A DNA stretch of 64,000 bases from Mytilus californianus (Eukaryota > Mollusca > Bivalvia > Mytilida > Mytilidae): assembly GCF_021869535.1 (NCBI RefSeq), contig NW_026262659.1, positions 2,852,001-2,916,000 of the forward strand, in the 5' to 3' direction. A program made the position numbers and the translations under genes. The notes beneath the pieces are model-generated. The model did not search any database, was not told where the DNA came from, and worked only from the letters and a program-made list of their open reading frames with translations. Every line of letters begins with the position of its first letter. Position 1 is the stretch's first letter. This document shows, one piece after another, positions 1 to 11,368 of this stretch.

Positions 1-300
1 TTTTACCTATTACATGTATTATGTCTGTTTGTTTTGCTAACATATTGTAGTCAACGTAATGGAATTCTATGCGACTGGGGTTTAGTTGGCTGTAGGACCG
101 TGTTTAATGCACTGGTGGTCATGTTCTACATAAGGAAATGTCTGTACCAAGTCAGGAATATGACAATTGTTTTCCTTTCGATTAATTCGTTTGAGCTTTA
201 GATTTTGCCATTTGATATGGGACTTTTAATATTGAGTTTTCCTTGGAGTGCCCTATTTTTGTTATTTTACTTTTTAGTTCTATTTGACATAATATACGTA
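1..300 (-). repeat. Dispersed repeat family A, inverted copy
   Basis: Read on the minus strand this carries the words 'caaatggcaaaatctaaagc' and 'gtcaggaatatgacaattgt' in inverted form. The same family recurs on the plus strand at 2480-2790, 7100-7230 and 27308-27450, and as a minus fragment near 1300-1415. It is non-coding. Its mobility type is unknown; I see no clear terminal inverted repeats. Confidence 0.6.
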
Positions 301-1031
301 AGAATTATAATATTTATGCTTTATGTTATACGTTTGAATCTGTAATGTTTACGTTATATTTCGAGTAAGGTTAATCTTACCTAAAAGCAACAGCGGGCAA
401 ATAACAAAGCCTATCGCCACGACTGTATTTACATAAGATGTCTTGTAGCTCTTGTGAATGGTTTTACCTAAAACAGAAAAAAATATCTAGACAAAACAGG
501 AAAATATTGTATCTAAACCAGAAATAAATCAATACTATCTATTTTCTCAGTATGCAATTTTGGAGATTGCACACGCTTATGTATGTTGGGTGGTAACGAC
601 GATATTCGATATAATACAATGAATTTAAGTATTATCTTATTTTTCTGGTCAATAGAAACCCGACATCACGGCTTTGAATTATAAACTATCAAATGAGATA
701 CATATAAAAAGAAATTTTTCTAATTTCAGGGAAAAACAAAAAACGTTAAAAAAAGTTTTAATGTACAAGGAATTTATAATTATACCACATGGAGATGATC
801 TGGACGAAGGTTTAATTTTTAATTTTTCTCTTTTTTTCAAGTATTTCAGGTTTTCATTTGGCTCACTAGACTCGCGATTGAATCTGCTGAAGTAACAATC
901 CAATCAAAAGATAAAGAAGGCAAATTTAAATGCAGAGTAAAAACTCATCGAAGTAAGAATATCAAGTTATGAATGCATCCCCTGTAATGCGAATCAGCAC
1001 TCAGGCAAAATGTCATACCGAAAAACCTTAC
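301..1031. other. No gene seen
   Basis: AT-rich sequence. The small open frames here on both strands (about 70 codons) have no recognisable motif and overlap each other antisense, so I treat them as chance frames. Confidence 0.5.
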
Positions 1032-1222
1032 TTTTAACTTTTTTTGTATTAACAATGTTTTAATTAACAGCGAGGTACCGAATATTGGTCTGGTACTATC
1101 TTTCGTTTTAACCATTGGTACATAATGTCCATCATATGGAGAATCGACCAAGCGGTAACAAACATAACACACAATGACTAAAAGAGGGACATAGGCAAAG
1201 AAAATGTCGATTCCAAAAAATA
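1032..1222 (-). CDS. Candidate transmembrane exon (unassigned)
   Basis: On the minus strand a 191-bp open segment lies between an AG acceptor (tctgcaaag, before 1222) and a strong donor (AAAA then GTAAGG, after 1032). It enters with two bases completing a codon and leaves in phase 0. It encodes a hydrophobic stretch, FFGIDIFFAYVPLLVIVCY, then CYRLVDSPYDGHYVPM and a lysine-rich tail, like a membrane span followed by a short cytoplasmic segment. It lies 9 kb downstream of the last exon of the cysteine-rich gene on the same strand and could be a later exon of it. The phases do not join directly, because exon 3 ends with two spare bases and this exon needs one, so at least one more exon would be required. 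It could also be a chance hydrophobic frame. Confidence 0.3.
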
Positions 1223-1299
1223 CTTTGCAGAATAAAAAGAGTAATAAAAAGCATCACACCAAAAAGTGGAAAAAATCCCCGTGTCCGTAAAAATAAATT

Positions 1300-1515
1300 T
1301 CATACGTCGGAAGCATATGTACTTTAAAAACAGTTGTGGTCCATACGTTTGATGTGTTTTGTCATTTGATTTTGCCATGTGATTAGGGACTTTCCGATTG
1401 AATTTTACTTTTTATTAGATATAAGAAAATGTGGGGTGAGTGCCAAAGAAACAACTCTCCATCCAAGTCACAATTTATAAAAGTAAACCATTATAGGCAG
1501 ACGGGGTCATCGGTC
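1300..1515 (-). repeat. Fragments of dispersed families A and B
   Basis: 1310-1400 matches inverted family A ('gtttgatgtgttttgtcatt'). 1420-1510 carries the inverted head of family B ('gtgccaaagaaacaactctc', 'aagtaaaccattataggcag'), which also occurs at 33710-33800. Confidence 0.55.
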
Positions 1516-2150
1516 ACATTTTTAAATTAGATACCCTAAGGATGATTGTTAGTTTGGTTAAATGTGTCTCAGTAGTTTCAGAGAAGAAGATTTTTGTAAA
1601 AGATTACAAAAATTTACGAAAAATTGTGAAAAATTTACTTTAAAGGGCAATAACTCCTTATGGGATCAATTGAAAATTTTGGTCATGTTGGCTTATTTGT
1701 AGATCTTACTTTGCTGAACAATTTTGCTAATTACAGTTTAACTCTGTCTATTAGAATATTCAAGATAATAACCAAAAACTGAAAAATTTCCTTAAAATTA
1801 CTAATTCAGGGGCAGCAACCCAACAACGGGTTGTCTGATGCGTCTGAAAATTTCAGGGCAGATAGATCTTTTTTACCCCATGTCAGATTTGCTCTAAATG
1901 CTTTAGTTTCAGAGATATAAGCCAAACTGCATTCTACTCCCCATGTTCTATTTTTAGCCATGGCAGCCATCTTGTTTGATGGGCGGGGTCGTCGGATACA
2001 TTTTTTAAAGTTATTACCCTAAGGATGATTTTGGCCAAGTTTGGTTTTATTTGGCTATGCAGTTTCAGAGGAGAAGATTTTTGTAAAATTTAACGGACGA
2101 CCACGGACGACGGACGCCAAGTCATGAGAAAAGCTCACTTGGTCCTTTTG
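1516..2150. repeat. Mollusc-type dispersed repeat ending in 'aaagctcacttggtcctttt'
   Basis: The sequence runs through 'taccctaaggatgatt' (twice, near 1540 and 2020), 'agaagatttttgtaaaa' (twice), 'gggcaataactccttatg' and 'acggacgacggacgcc', then 'agctcacttggtccttttgg'. From memory this is a very common non-coding repeat of bivalve genomes. The near repetition of the head at 1500-1600 and 1980-2100 suggests two overlapping copies or an internal duplication. No protein is encoded. Confidence 0.55.
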
Positions 2151-2479
2151 GGCAATTTGTCGGCGACTTTGATATTTTATAATATAGTATGGATCTTACT
2201 GATTTGTGAATGCCGTACGGTGATATGTAGCCAATACATCACCGCCGTTTGTTCTCTTGTGGATATTACTCCTATTTGCTATCTAGCCATTTTTTAAAAA
2301 AAAATTATCAAACAGTTCTACCATAGAAAGAGAAAAGATCAAATTTTCAATGTATGTCTTTACACAGTTGATGGAGGGTAAATTAATGTCCAATTTCGAC
2401 TAATAGATTAACATGTTCTAAAATGACTAAGTATTTAAAGGACTTACATGTGTAATCAGTCTTTGTAAAGCATGACTAT
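2151..2479. other. No gene seen
   Basis: AT-rich sequence with no open frame of note and no recognised repeat. Confidence 0.5.
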
Positions 2480-2790
2480 ATGCAATGTCGAAACATAAAT
2501 ATCAAAAAGTAAAATCACAAAGATACTGAACTCCGAGGAAAATTCAAAACGGAAAGTCCTTCATCAAATGGAAAAATCAAAAGCTCAAACACATCAAACG
2601 TATGGATAACAACTGTCATATTCCTGACTTGGTACAGGCATTTTCTTATGTAGAAAATGGTGGATTGAACCTGGTTTTATAGCTAGCTTAACCTCTCATT
2701 TGTATAACAATCGCATCAAATTCTATTATATTGACAACGATGCGTGAACAAAACAAACAGACATAATAGGTACAAATGTCAAAAATAGGG
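2480..2790 (+). repeat. Dispersed repeat family A
   Basis: Plus-oriented copy with 'aaaatcacaaagatactgaa', 'ccgaggaaaattcaaaacgg' and 'aactgtcatattcctgactt'. This is the longest copy of the family in the window. The inverted copy at 1-300 matches its second half. Confidence 0.65.
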
Positions 2791-3839
2791 GTACATTGTA
2801 CTAATAGTATTGATACTTAGACAACAATTTACCTTTACACCTGTAAGCATCGAAATAATTTTTTCAAATATTTTGCTATAATCTTAAATTGATAATCTTT
2901 AGATTGTGTTTATATACACTCATATACACATATCAAACACACCCCACTATACAATAGGTGAATAAATAATTACCGTTATTTCTTGTATTGATTTGCTGCC
3001 AACTTCCGCTACAATAATAAACATAATTAAATATTAAGTATTTGTGCTTAACAGCAGTCATGTATCATAGTGAAAATAACACGTGCAAAACACGTTTACG
3101 AAAATGCATCCCATTGATTTGTGGTCTAACAAGTCTAAATACAGCACAAACAACATTTTCCAAAAGACCAAAAAAGTGAAAAAGTATATTTTAACAAAAC
3201 GCATTTGACTAGCAAGTCGGACAACGGATGTTATTAAACCCTGCTGACTGCCATGACGATTGCCAAATAAACGGATCACAGATGTAACAAAATGGATCTT
3301 AATTATTAGTTTAATACAATGTACCTAACAGAAAATAAAAAACTTGCGGAAAAGATGATATACCGCAAACATGAGGTGCAAAAATTTGTACACCATATCC
3401 GGATTTCAACAATTAATGTCTCTTCAGTGATGTTAGGAATCGAAACGGTATTTGGAAGGCCATATAATTTACCTCAATTTGGAATTGACTCTTGAATTTT
3501 GAAGAGTCGAAATAGGATGAACGGATCATATAAACCCGAAGGCAAATATAATACAATCTCAAACGAAAATATATAAACAAGTCTAAATTGAAAACAAAGT
3601 TCAAACCTATGAATGCGTTGGATAAAAACCGCAATTTTTATACGTGTGCATGCAAAACAAATTTCTTGGTAGAGGGGTCTAAAAAAAAGTGAAAAAGTAT
3701 ATTTTAACAAAACGCATTTGACCAGATAGATTAATCTCTATATAGAAAATGATGTGTATTTATACATCCCAAAATAAGAATGTGTCCATAGTAAACAGAT
3801 GCCCCACTCGCACTATCATTTTCAATGTTCATTGGACCG
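2791..3839. other. Non-coding, with a 38-bp direct repeat
   Basis: A segment of about 38 bp (contains 'gtgaaaaagtatattttaac' then 'aaaacgcatttgac') occurs at about 3172-3209 and again at 3685-3722. Weaker similarity around it ('aacaagtctaaat' near 3129 and 3578) suggests an old duplication with a period of about 0.5 kb. Open frames on the minus strand here have no recognised motif. Confidence 0.45.
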
Positions 3840-4115
3840 TGAAATAAGGGTAAAAACTCTAATTTGGCAATAAATTTAGAAAGATCATATCATAGGAAAC
3901 ATGTGTACTAAGTTTTATGTTGATTGGACTTTATCAAAAACTACCTTGACCAAAAACTTTAACCTGAAGCGGGCCAGACGGACGAACGAACAAACGAACG
4001 GACGAACGGACGAACGTACGAACGAACGGAAGCACAGACGAACAAACGAACGGACCACAGATCGAAAAACATAATGCCCATAAGGCGGTTACAAAAATAT
4101 CTGAAAAGAATACAA
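3840..4115 (+). repeat. Dispersed repeat with (ACGAACGG)n tract
   Basis: Contains 'ctaccttgaccaaaaacttt' followed at 3970-4055 by an impure tandem tract of ACGAACGG/ACGAACAA units, then 'aaaacataatgcccataagg'. This combination is a familiar non-coding repeat of bivalve DNA (from memory). The tract looks like a microsatellite born inside the repeat. Confidence 0.55.
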
Positions 4116-4179
4116 ATTTAGTTATTTTTTATTTTGCTCATGACAAAATCGATATTTGTGCCAATGTAAACTATATTCA

Positions 4180-6760
4180 AAATCTAATTACAACATTGGT
4201 AAGATATTCTTTACTAATACGCTTGTTTAAAGGTTCGATGAGTTTACACGGATCTCATAGTGATTTCTGCGCTTTTAGTACAATTATACCGTAAATATAG
4301 GATGTGAAGGACCGTTTTAATAAGTTTTGGTACATCCAAATTTACTGATCAAATATTTGTATCTTTAAAAGAATTTAGTAAAAGTTTTAAGTAATTTATG
4401 GTAACTAAATCCCTGACTTAATCATTTACCAGTGGTGAATTGATCTATGACATCACTACACACACAGGCATAACGAACGAGTTGGGATATATAAACACCG
4501 TATGATGGAGCCAAAGGAACATCGCCGTCTAAAAAAAGGAAAATTAACAATAGGCAATGAAAAATCGTCTCTTTTGTCGTAAATTTTAGTATGGAGTTTC
4601 CCTTTAGAAATTGAAATGTCTAAATGTAGAAAAGGACAACTACTGCTGTTTATGTTAGATTTATTTAAAGCAAGTTACTTTGGGTAAATTTCGGTAGTAT
4701 ATTTAGAGAACTCTGGATTATTTAACGATAAAAAGTATCATCAAGACAACGGCAGGTATTGCTGAATGTATCAACCAAATGTAATAATGACGTGTCATTA
4801 CTGAGTTTGGTCATAAACTGAGATTCATAGCAATACTTGAATAAATCTGCTATTAAAAGGGCGCAGTTAGTTCCCAAAGGAATACCTGCTACCTGTTGAT
4901 ACACTTTATTGCCGAAACGTCCATATATGTTGTCCAGGAAAACATTTAAAGCTTCAATCATATCTTAACATTTTCAGTAAGTGTATCTAGCATACCTTCC
5001 TTCTTGTTACAGAAAAAGGCTTTAAACGAGTTACAGCAAAAAAATTTGTAATGAGATTTTTCAAAAGACCATTTAATTAAATATAAAAACTTTTTTCTTG
5101 ATAAGATTGTGAGGAGTGTAGTGTAGAGAGTAGAAAAATCATAACTGTCAACAGAATTAAAAGGACCATCAAAAGCACGTATTTAATCTAAAACCTTTAA
5201 ATAATTTTTAACACTCCAAAAATAATTAATACCATTATTTTCATAAGCTTCATAGTAGTAAAAGTAGTAAGGGAGGTAGTTATAGTAGTAGAACACTTAC
5301 TAGATGCGGAAATGAAACGGAATTTAAATGGTTGTTTGTGTAATTTGGGTAACCAGTACATAGTCGGGACTTTCAAATGTTAGGAAGAGGCTTTAAGCTT
5401 GGTAGTGGCAGTGATATGCTTGTTTACAATTTGACTCTCTTTGGAGCGTACTGACCTGAATGTAGACGAATTGATAATTTCGTTTTGGAGAAATTCCGTG
5501 TAGTATATGCCTCACACCACCACTACATAATTGGCTGCTTAGTCTGTCCGTACGAACACAAACCGGTTTGCGAGTACTTGGAGTTTATTTGTTATTCAAA
5601 AAATGGTATATCATGGACCCTATTATTAATTTCAGAATTGTTTTCAAAGTGACATATACGAATATCAACAGTATTTATAATTTTATTCAAATAACTGTCT
5701 AGAGATTTTTTTCAGATTTTTCACGTTTACACCAATTTTTACAGTAGGCAGACAGAGCGTCTTTAATACCCTAACGACACTGTTTCCAATCTATTATAGA
5801 TGGAGGATGATACTTAGGTCCTTTGTTAAGAAAAGCTTTGACCTCACGGTCTTCGACGATGTTGAGGTCACATGTAATGACATGACCATAGGGAACATAT
5901 CTAACACTAGATATTTCAGTCTCAAGTGGAAGGAGTATTATTTTCTATATTGACGTCTGATGTAACTGTCGTATAATTAAAAATCAAACTTCTGTGTTTT
6001 TTTTTTATAATAATACGAAATAATAGGTGGTTCTGTATTATCAAAATATGGAGGTATTTGGCCATGGATAGTAGAGTCATTGAATATACTAGATAAGTTA
6101 ATAAAATCAATACCTCTATTTATATATTTCAATTTAAGAAAATGCCGTTTATGATTTTCAGGTTTATCGATACTAGAAAACAGCCTGTGATGACAAAAGG
6201 CTGTAATAATACGGGTGTATTCATACAACGGGCTAAAAAATGAAATTTTATCACACTCCTGAAAAATAGCATATAAGTTACTTATTGGTATATGACCCAG
6301 TTTGCGTAATATTTGATGTCTACCATTATTTTATTATAGATAACAGATCAGCAAGTGTTTAATTTATACGAGGTTTAATACGTTGATTACGTTTTTGTTT
6401 TGCGTTTTCAATGAGACCTATTATTTCTTAGTCGTTTATCGACAATATTAATGACATCGATAAAAGTTTTAGATATGTTCCCCTGTCCCAATATTTTGTC
6501 ATTGAGACCGAGAGGATAAGCTGTTTAAAGTCTGTTTATCCAAAATAGTTCGCGATCTTCACGGGATTTGTCAAGTTGCTTGTTTGATTGTCCGTGGTGT
6601 TTCTGGACGGTTTCATGTGGTTGGAATTTTATAATTTTAGATTGTGATTTAGGTAATCTAAATGTTGGTCTATCAAACTTTTGAATTTTGTAGGTCTTCG
6701 AAAGCGGTAAAGGTGTTCTTGATTTTTTCTGTAATATTCTCGTCCCGTGTGTTCCATACT
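4180..6760 (-). pseudogene. Penelope-like retroelement remnant, GIY-YIG-like part ahead of RT
   Basis: Minus-strand conceptual translation gives, in 5' to 3' order: a block ending SREDRELFWINRL (6525-6565), of the kind that closes GIY-YIG nuclease domains of these elements; a block with HKRHFLKLKYINRGIDF (about 6060-6170); PYGHVITCDLNIVEDREV (about 5830-5890); MYWLPKLHKQPFKFRF (about 5310-5360); the RT core with GIPLGTNCALLIADLF (within 4722-4961); and FLDGDVPLAPSYGVYIS (about 4490-4550). This matches reverse transcriptases of Penelope-like type in aquatic invertebrates, from memory. The usual YLDD catalytic box reads CLDD at about 4735. Stops and shifts are frequent, so it is dead. The nuclease-like block precedes the RT, the permuted order reported for one Penelope-like clade. 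Confidence 0.7.
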
Positions 6761-6964
6761 GTGGATTCATTATTATTCGTGGGATACCAATTTTTGTGGA
6801 TTTCGTGGGTAAAGGTGAACCACGAATTTAAATGTTCAACGAATTACAAATTTTCTATAGCCCTGTATGCAGAATGTGTCAAACCCACGAAATCAAATAT
6901 CCACGAAAACGTAAGTTTTACTCAATCCACGAAAATTGGTACCCACGAATATAAATGAATCCAC
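6761..6964. mobile_element. Palindromic MITE
   Basis: The element starts GTGGATTCATTATTATTCGT and ends with the inverted counterpart (ATATAAATGAATCCAC). The arms pair imperfectly over 40 bp or more, with repeated words TTCGTGG and ACCAATTTT on each side. It is about 204 bp and non-coding. It sits inside, or at the 5' edge of, the Penelope-like remnant, so it probably inserted later. I could not fix a target-site duplication. Confidence 0.75.
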
Positions 6965-7099
6965 AATAAATTGTAGACAACACTTAGGCTGGAATCAAGT
7001 TACCACATATATATGGTTTTGAGTTTTTCAGGTAATGTCACAGGAAAAGGAGAGTGAAAAAGCTTTCCCGTTCACTGTTGACTTAACAGTATTATGTGA

Positions 7100-7230
7100 A
7101 AAAAAAGTAAAATCACAAAAATACTGAACTCCGAGGAAAATTCAAAAAGGAAAGTCCCTATTCAAATGGCAAAAGCAAGAGCCCAAACACATCTAACGAA
7201 TGGATAACAACTGTCACATTGTGAAGTTAA
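7100..7230 (+). repeat. Dispersed repeat family A, partial copy
   Basis: Carries 'aaaatcacaaaaatactgaa', 'ctccgaggaaaattcaaaaa' and 'acgaatggataacaactgtc', matching 2510-2630 and 27315-27430. Confidence 0.65.
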
Positions 7231-7422
7231 TCTAAACAGGTAAGACTGTTTAATAATTGTTATTTTTCTGGAAAAGTTGGAATTCGGAGGCTTCCTTCAA
7301 AACTTTGAAATTAAAAGAGAGGCAACAGTTGCCCAAGAGTTATTCAAACTTCGACCACGTGGCACCGTTCGTGCTGCTCATGTTAGTTCAATCCCAGTGA
7401 TAAGTGTAATAAACAACTATAA

Positions 7423-7873
7423 GTTGCACTTTGTAAATACAACTGTTTCTCAAACTTCACCTCTTTTGCGGAGATATATAATATTCATAGATAATTAATT
7501 TTGTTTACGTACTTGTTCCCGGATATGATCTCTATGTTTCATCTCGTAGAGACATAACTTGGGAATGTTACCAGTAAATATACATATTCATACCCATAAA
7601 ATTTAAATCTGTGGAAATCCTTAAGTCAAGGTAGGGGTAGTGTAGAATTTTAATGTAAGTTTAAACTCATAGAAGTTCGGGGCATATAAACGTTGAAAAT
7701 ATGCCGCACAGCCCTATATTTTGACCTTTGAAAAAAATAGTAGTGCATATGAACTTTCCATTCTAGGATATATATTTTTTTTTCAAAACTTCATAGTAAA
7801 AGTGGTACAGTTTTAGCCATGGAAGGAGTTCCTATGGGAAATTGCCTTGTTGATATTTACAGAAATGCAACCT
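7423..7873 (+). repeat. Repeat X, left copy of module 1
   Basis: About 450 bp. Aligns by eye with 9101-9546, 12509-12959, 14408-14852 and 41481-41938. Shared landmarks include 'catctcgtagagacataact', 'gggaatgttaccagta' and 'atgccgcacagccctat'. Confidence 0.8.
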
Positions 7874-9100
7874 ATATTGGGTGAAAAAAGAGAACATACA
7901 GAATTTAACCAAATCTGGTTTATCTCAGGGATTTTAATGAAATTAACTCAAATATAAAGTTTCATTAATAGTTCATAAAGATTGAGAAAATCCTTGGCCT
8001 GAACTATGATGAGGCAGCATAAATTCACAGTTTACAGTAAGCATAGTTTACTTAAAGCCCTGAATGCAAAATAAATTCATAATATATGCATATTAGTAAT
8101 TCAAATTGTTTAGAAGTGCTTATATTTACTCTTCGCAGTCATTGAAACTCAAAGATCCTTCCTGAATATTATTGGTGGGATGTATTTTTTCGGTCCATAA
8201 CTAACAAGCAAGCCGTAACACCTAAATGTGCTTTGTTGTGACCGCGGCATAAAAAAATACAAGCTAGAAATACAAAAATACCTCAATAAAACTTACAATA
8301 GTGTGTTTTATCCTTAATATGCACTAAATATTCCATATTATAAAAAACAGCAGAATAATCTAGGAAATTTGAGGCCCCAGAGACAAAAAACAGAGAAAAA
8401 TGCCTACCACTTTGGTTAAAACATATAATTTAATTTGTAAATGCTATGACTTTATTATTTTAAGGGTCTTTTGTATAGAAACCAATAACTGTGCTTGGAA
8501 GTTATGCAAAAATCAGATGTTAGCAGTCATTTTTATAAAGCTTTTAATGAATTCATACATCAGACTGGTAACTTCATAAATACAACTTTTGCAAATATGG
8601 CTTTGTTTAAACATTTCTAGTTCATATATTAGCTAAATAATGTTGAATATATGGTAAGAGATGATACTGTTGTGACAAGATTTTTAAACTAACCATTTGA
8701 GGCAGCAATTGTGAACTTTCATTGACAAATAGACATACAGTAAGATGTGAACTGGAGACAGAGGCAGGATTGGATAATTTATATAATCTTGAATGTTGGA
8801 ATGATTAGCTGCTAAACATTACATTTATAGTGTTCTAAAATGCTTTCAATTTGTTATCAAAATAGTTTCAAACAGGTTCTAGACATTTCATGTTAGAAAA
8901 CATGAACATAGGGTAAGCTGGCAAAAATTAAAGTCTTTTTTTCAAGTTCTTTAAAAAATTGATACGGGGGGGGGGGGGGGGGGTATAAAATGTACTGTAT
9001 ATGCAATGATTTCCTTAAGGCTATAATTCTGATAAATAAGTATTGTTGTGAGAAAAAGTGTTTTTAGAGAGTTTTCTAATGGAATAAATGTTAGTATAGG

Positions 9101-9546
9101 TTGCACTTTGTAAATACAGCTGTTTCGCAAACTACGCCTTTTTTGGGGGGAAATATAATATTCATAGATAATTAATTTTGTTTACGTACTGGTGTCCGGA
9201 TATGATCTCTATGTTTCATCTCGTAGAGACATAACTTGGGAATGTTACCAGTAAATATACATATTCATAGCCATAAAATTGAAATCTGTGGAAATCCTTA
9301 AGTCAAGGTAGGGGAAGTATAGAATTTTAATGTAAGTTTAAACTCTTAGAAGTTCGGGGCATATAAACGTTGAAAATATGCCGCACAACCCTATAGTTTG
9401 ACCTTTGAAAAAAAAATTAGTGCATATGAACTTTCCATTCTAGGATATAATTTTTTTCAAAACTTCATAGTAAAAGTGGTACAGTTTTAGCCATGAAAGG
9501 AGTTCCTATGGGAAATTGCATTGTTGATATTTACAGAAATGCAACC
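9101..9546 (+). repeat. Repeat X, right copy of module 1
   Basis: Near-identical to the left copy over most of its length ('tatagaattttaatgtaagt', 'cggggcatataaacgttgaa'). The two X copies of module 1 look more alike than X copies from different modules, as expected if both were laid down together or have been homogenised. Confidence 0.8.
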
Positions 9547-9547
9547 T

Positions 9548-10190
9548 ATACCTTGAACCAAAATAATGAATGTGTTTTTTCCTTTTGATATTTCGGGAGC
9601 AAATATCAACATTCTTTTTTTTGTCAACATTTAAAGGATAAATCAGTATAGAATAGCTTGTTTACATATATCCTTGACAGTTTTCGTTATAATGAATTGA
9701 TATGGACACAAACAAGATCAGATATCTAATCGACGCAGTGAAGACATCTTGTAACGTCTATCGGATTTTGGTTCAGTTGACTACTTAAAGAATGTTAAAA
9801 CTGTAGTAAAACACCGTTTTTAAATGTGTTAGTGGTCATATATAACGCCTCATGTCGAAGTTTATGACATCATATAGTGTTGCGTATAACATTTTAACTT
9901 GTCAGAGGTAACAAGCCGTATGCTATCAAATGAGCACCACCTATTAAATTTCTCCAAACACCTACTTTGATTATTCTATTCATTTGATAACAAGTTCCAT
10001 AGTCGTTAGCTTGTCGTATGTAGTGCTGATGTTAAATATTCGATTTTTCGTATTTCAGGGTTTTGTTTTGCTCAATGTTGTTGCTATCTTTTAACCATGA
10101 GTTATAATTCAAATGACCAAAATAAAGCAGAAAACATTATAACAATGTGGAAAGATATAAATAGATGATCATCAAAGTAAATGGATTTAC
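9548..10190. other. No gene seen (downstream of exon 3)
   Basis: Between the module and the third exon of the minus-strand cysteine-rich gene. Presumably intron sequence of that gene if it continues to lower coordinates. I found no convincing transmembrane exon here. Confidence 0.45.
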
Positions 10191-10263
10191 CGTTTATTCT
10201 GTGATGCAGGTAATGCAGGACATTTTGAATCATTATCGTGTTCTTCATAGACACATTCATAAT
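10191..10263 (-). CDS. Cysteine-rich membrane-type protein, exon 3
   Basis: A 73-bp exon bounded on the minus strand by GTTTTAG before 10263 and a GTAAAT donor after 10191. Exon 2 ends with one spare G, and this exon starts AT TAT GAA TGT, so the junction reads LSPDYEC and continues VYEEHDNDSKCPALPASQNK. The LSPDY-x-C junction fits the recurring cysteine-rich ectodomain I remember from bivalve proteins of this kind, which supports the exon independently of the splice consensus. It leaves with two spare bases, so coding continues further downstream. The next exon was not identified with confidence. Confidence 0.7.
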
Positions 10264-11065
10264 CTAAAACATCGATGAAACATATTTAAAAGAAGATAGT
10301 TTTTTTCCCCGGAAACTTTTAAGTTGTTTTAAGGAAATGTGCGTTACGTATGTATATTTAGGAGATACCTAAACGGTGGACAGAACTCATATGTAGATTG
10401 ATAGATGATGCAATATCATTTCAAATAGAATTGAAAGAAAAATAGCAACCTTTCCGATTTTGAAGATTACACTTGTACGTTAACTTTACAGTTATATTTA
10501 TGAATAAATAATTGCAACGTGGCTGAGAGAAAAGGAGATGAGTAAAAAAAAACTCTATATAAAGGAAAGTAAAATATATTGGGTTCCAAATGCAAATGAT
10601 CATTTCGAACACTAAAATCATTAAGATATTTTTTTTTAAAGGCAACACATCAATTATGCAAGTCGAAATAAGCTATTCCTTGTAAACCGAGAATCACAAC
10701 TCTATCGTTAATATTTTGCTTTGATATCGAACGAATTTGTTTTTAGTTAGATGCCAATGACTTTAATACAATTGAAAACAAAACAAAGAACAGTGCAATT
10801 AAATTTAGATCATATCTCAACTAATACATAATAATTTACAATCAGGTCTTGCTGATAACTAAACTCCTCGTAAACAGTGAACAGATTTTCGATGTTGAAA
10901 TTTATGTCACTATACATGTGTTTTATATGTAACAACATCAAAGCAATATTAGTATATGAATGATGTATTTTCCTAAGTATAGGTTATTTTTATGAATTGC
11001 TTTTTTTTTTATATCGCCTCATCTAGGAACTGAACTGTAAAGGTTAACATCACCAGTATACATAC

Positions 11066-11368
11066 CTGGCGATAAAGTAAAGCCAACAGCGCATTTATTT
11101 AAGTAACAGGAACAATCTTCAGCTGATGGTATACAAAAACAATTTTGTTTCGGCTGTTTTATAAATTTATATCCTTTGGTATAATCGCAACGGCAAGCTC
11201 TATCTGAAATGAGGGTACCGTTATTATATAGAACTTGACCCTCTCCTTTACATATCGTCTTTTGATACAGGCAAACTCCGCTCACATTTGACCATAATGG
11301 GAAAGGTTGATATCGTTCTGACGAACAGTCAACATTTCGACGGCGACCGGTTACTACATATTTTTCGC
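11066..11368 (-). CDS. Cysteine-rich membrane-type protein, exon 2
   Basis: A 303-bp exon entered after 'tttatgtttcag' and left at CCAG then GTATGT. It encodes EKYVVTGRRRNVDCSSERY, then GVCLYQKTICKGEGQVLY, ACRCDYTKGYKFIKQPK and CFCIPSAEDCSCYLNKC, about twelve cysteines in a compact extracellular-type module with NVSG and NNGT glycosylation sequons. The first two bases complete a glycine codon left by exon 1 (TRG-EKY). Reading through the donor would give a stop about 15 codons later, so the spliced form is preferred. From memory, similar ectodomains head several bivalve single-pass membrane proteins. The cellular role is unknown. Confidence 0.82.

Larger units (their letters stand above)
7423..9547 (+). 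mobile_element. Direct-repeat-flanked non-coding module, copy 1
   Basis: Two copies of a repeat of about 450 bp (called X; 7423-7873 and 9101-9546) flank a 1.2-kb internal segment (7874-9100). X begins TTGCACTTTGTAAATACA and ends ATTTACAGAAATGCAACC, so its own ends are inverted (GGTTGCA / TGCAACC). The internal part starts ATTGGGTGAAAAAAGAGAAC and ends near TTAGTATAGG. The layout X-internal-X recurs at 12508-14853 and, without the left X, at 40247-41940. No primer binding site, polypurine tract or coding frame is visible, so an LTR element is not supported beyond the layout. A G-run lies near 8967-8983. Confidence 0.75.

Noticed and set aside
945-1378. Two overlapping minus frames as separate genes
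   Set aside because: Only the segment between the acceptor at 1222 and the donor at 1032 has any exon-like quality; the rest is repeat or chance.
7277-7498. 73-codon plus frame starting MEFGGFLQNFEIKRE
   Set aside because: The first half looks protein-like, but the second half runs into repeat X and no splice sites or family support it.
7423-9547. LTR retrotransposon
   Set aside because: The TG...CA-like repeat ends and layout are suggestive, but there is no primer binding site after the left repeat, no polypurine tract before the right one, no coding sequence and no 4-6-bp duplication.
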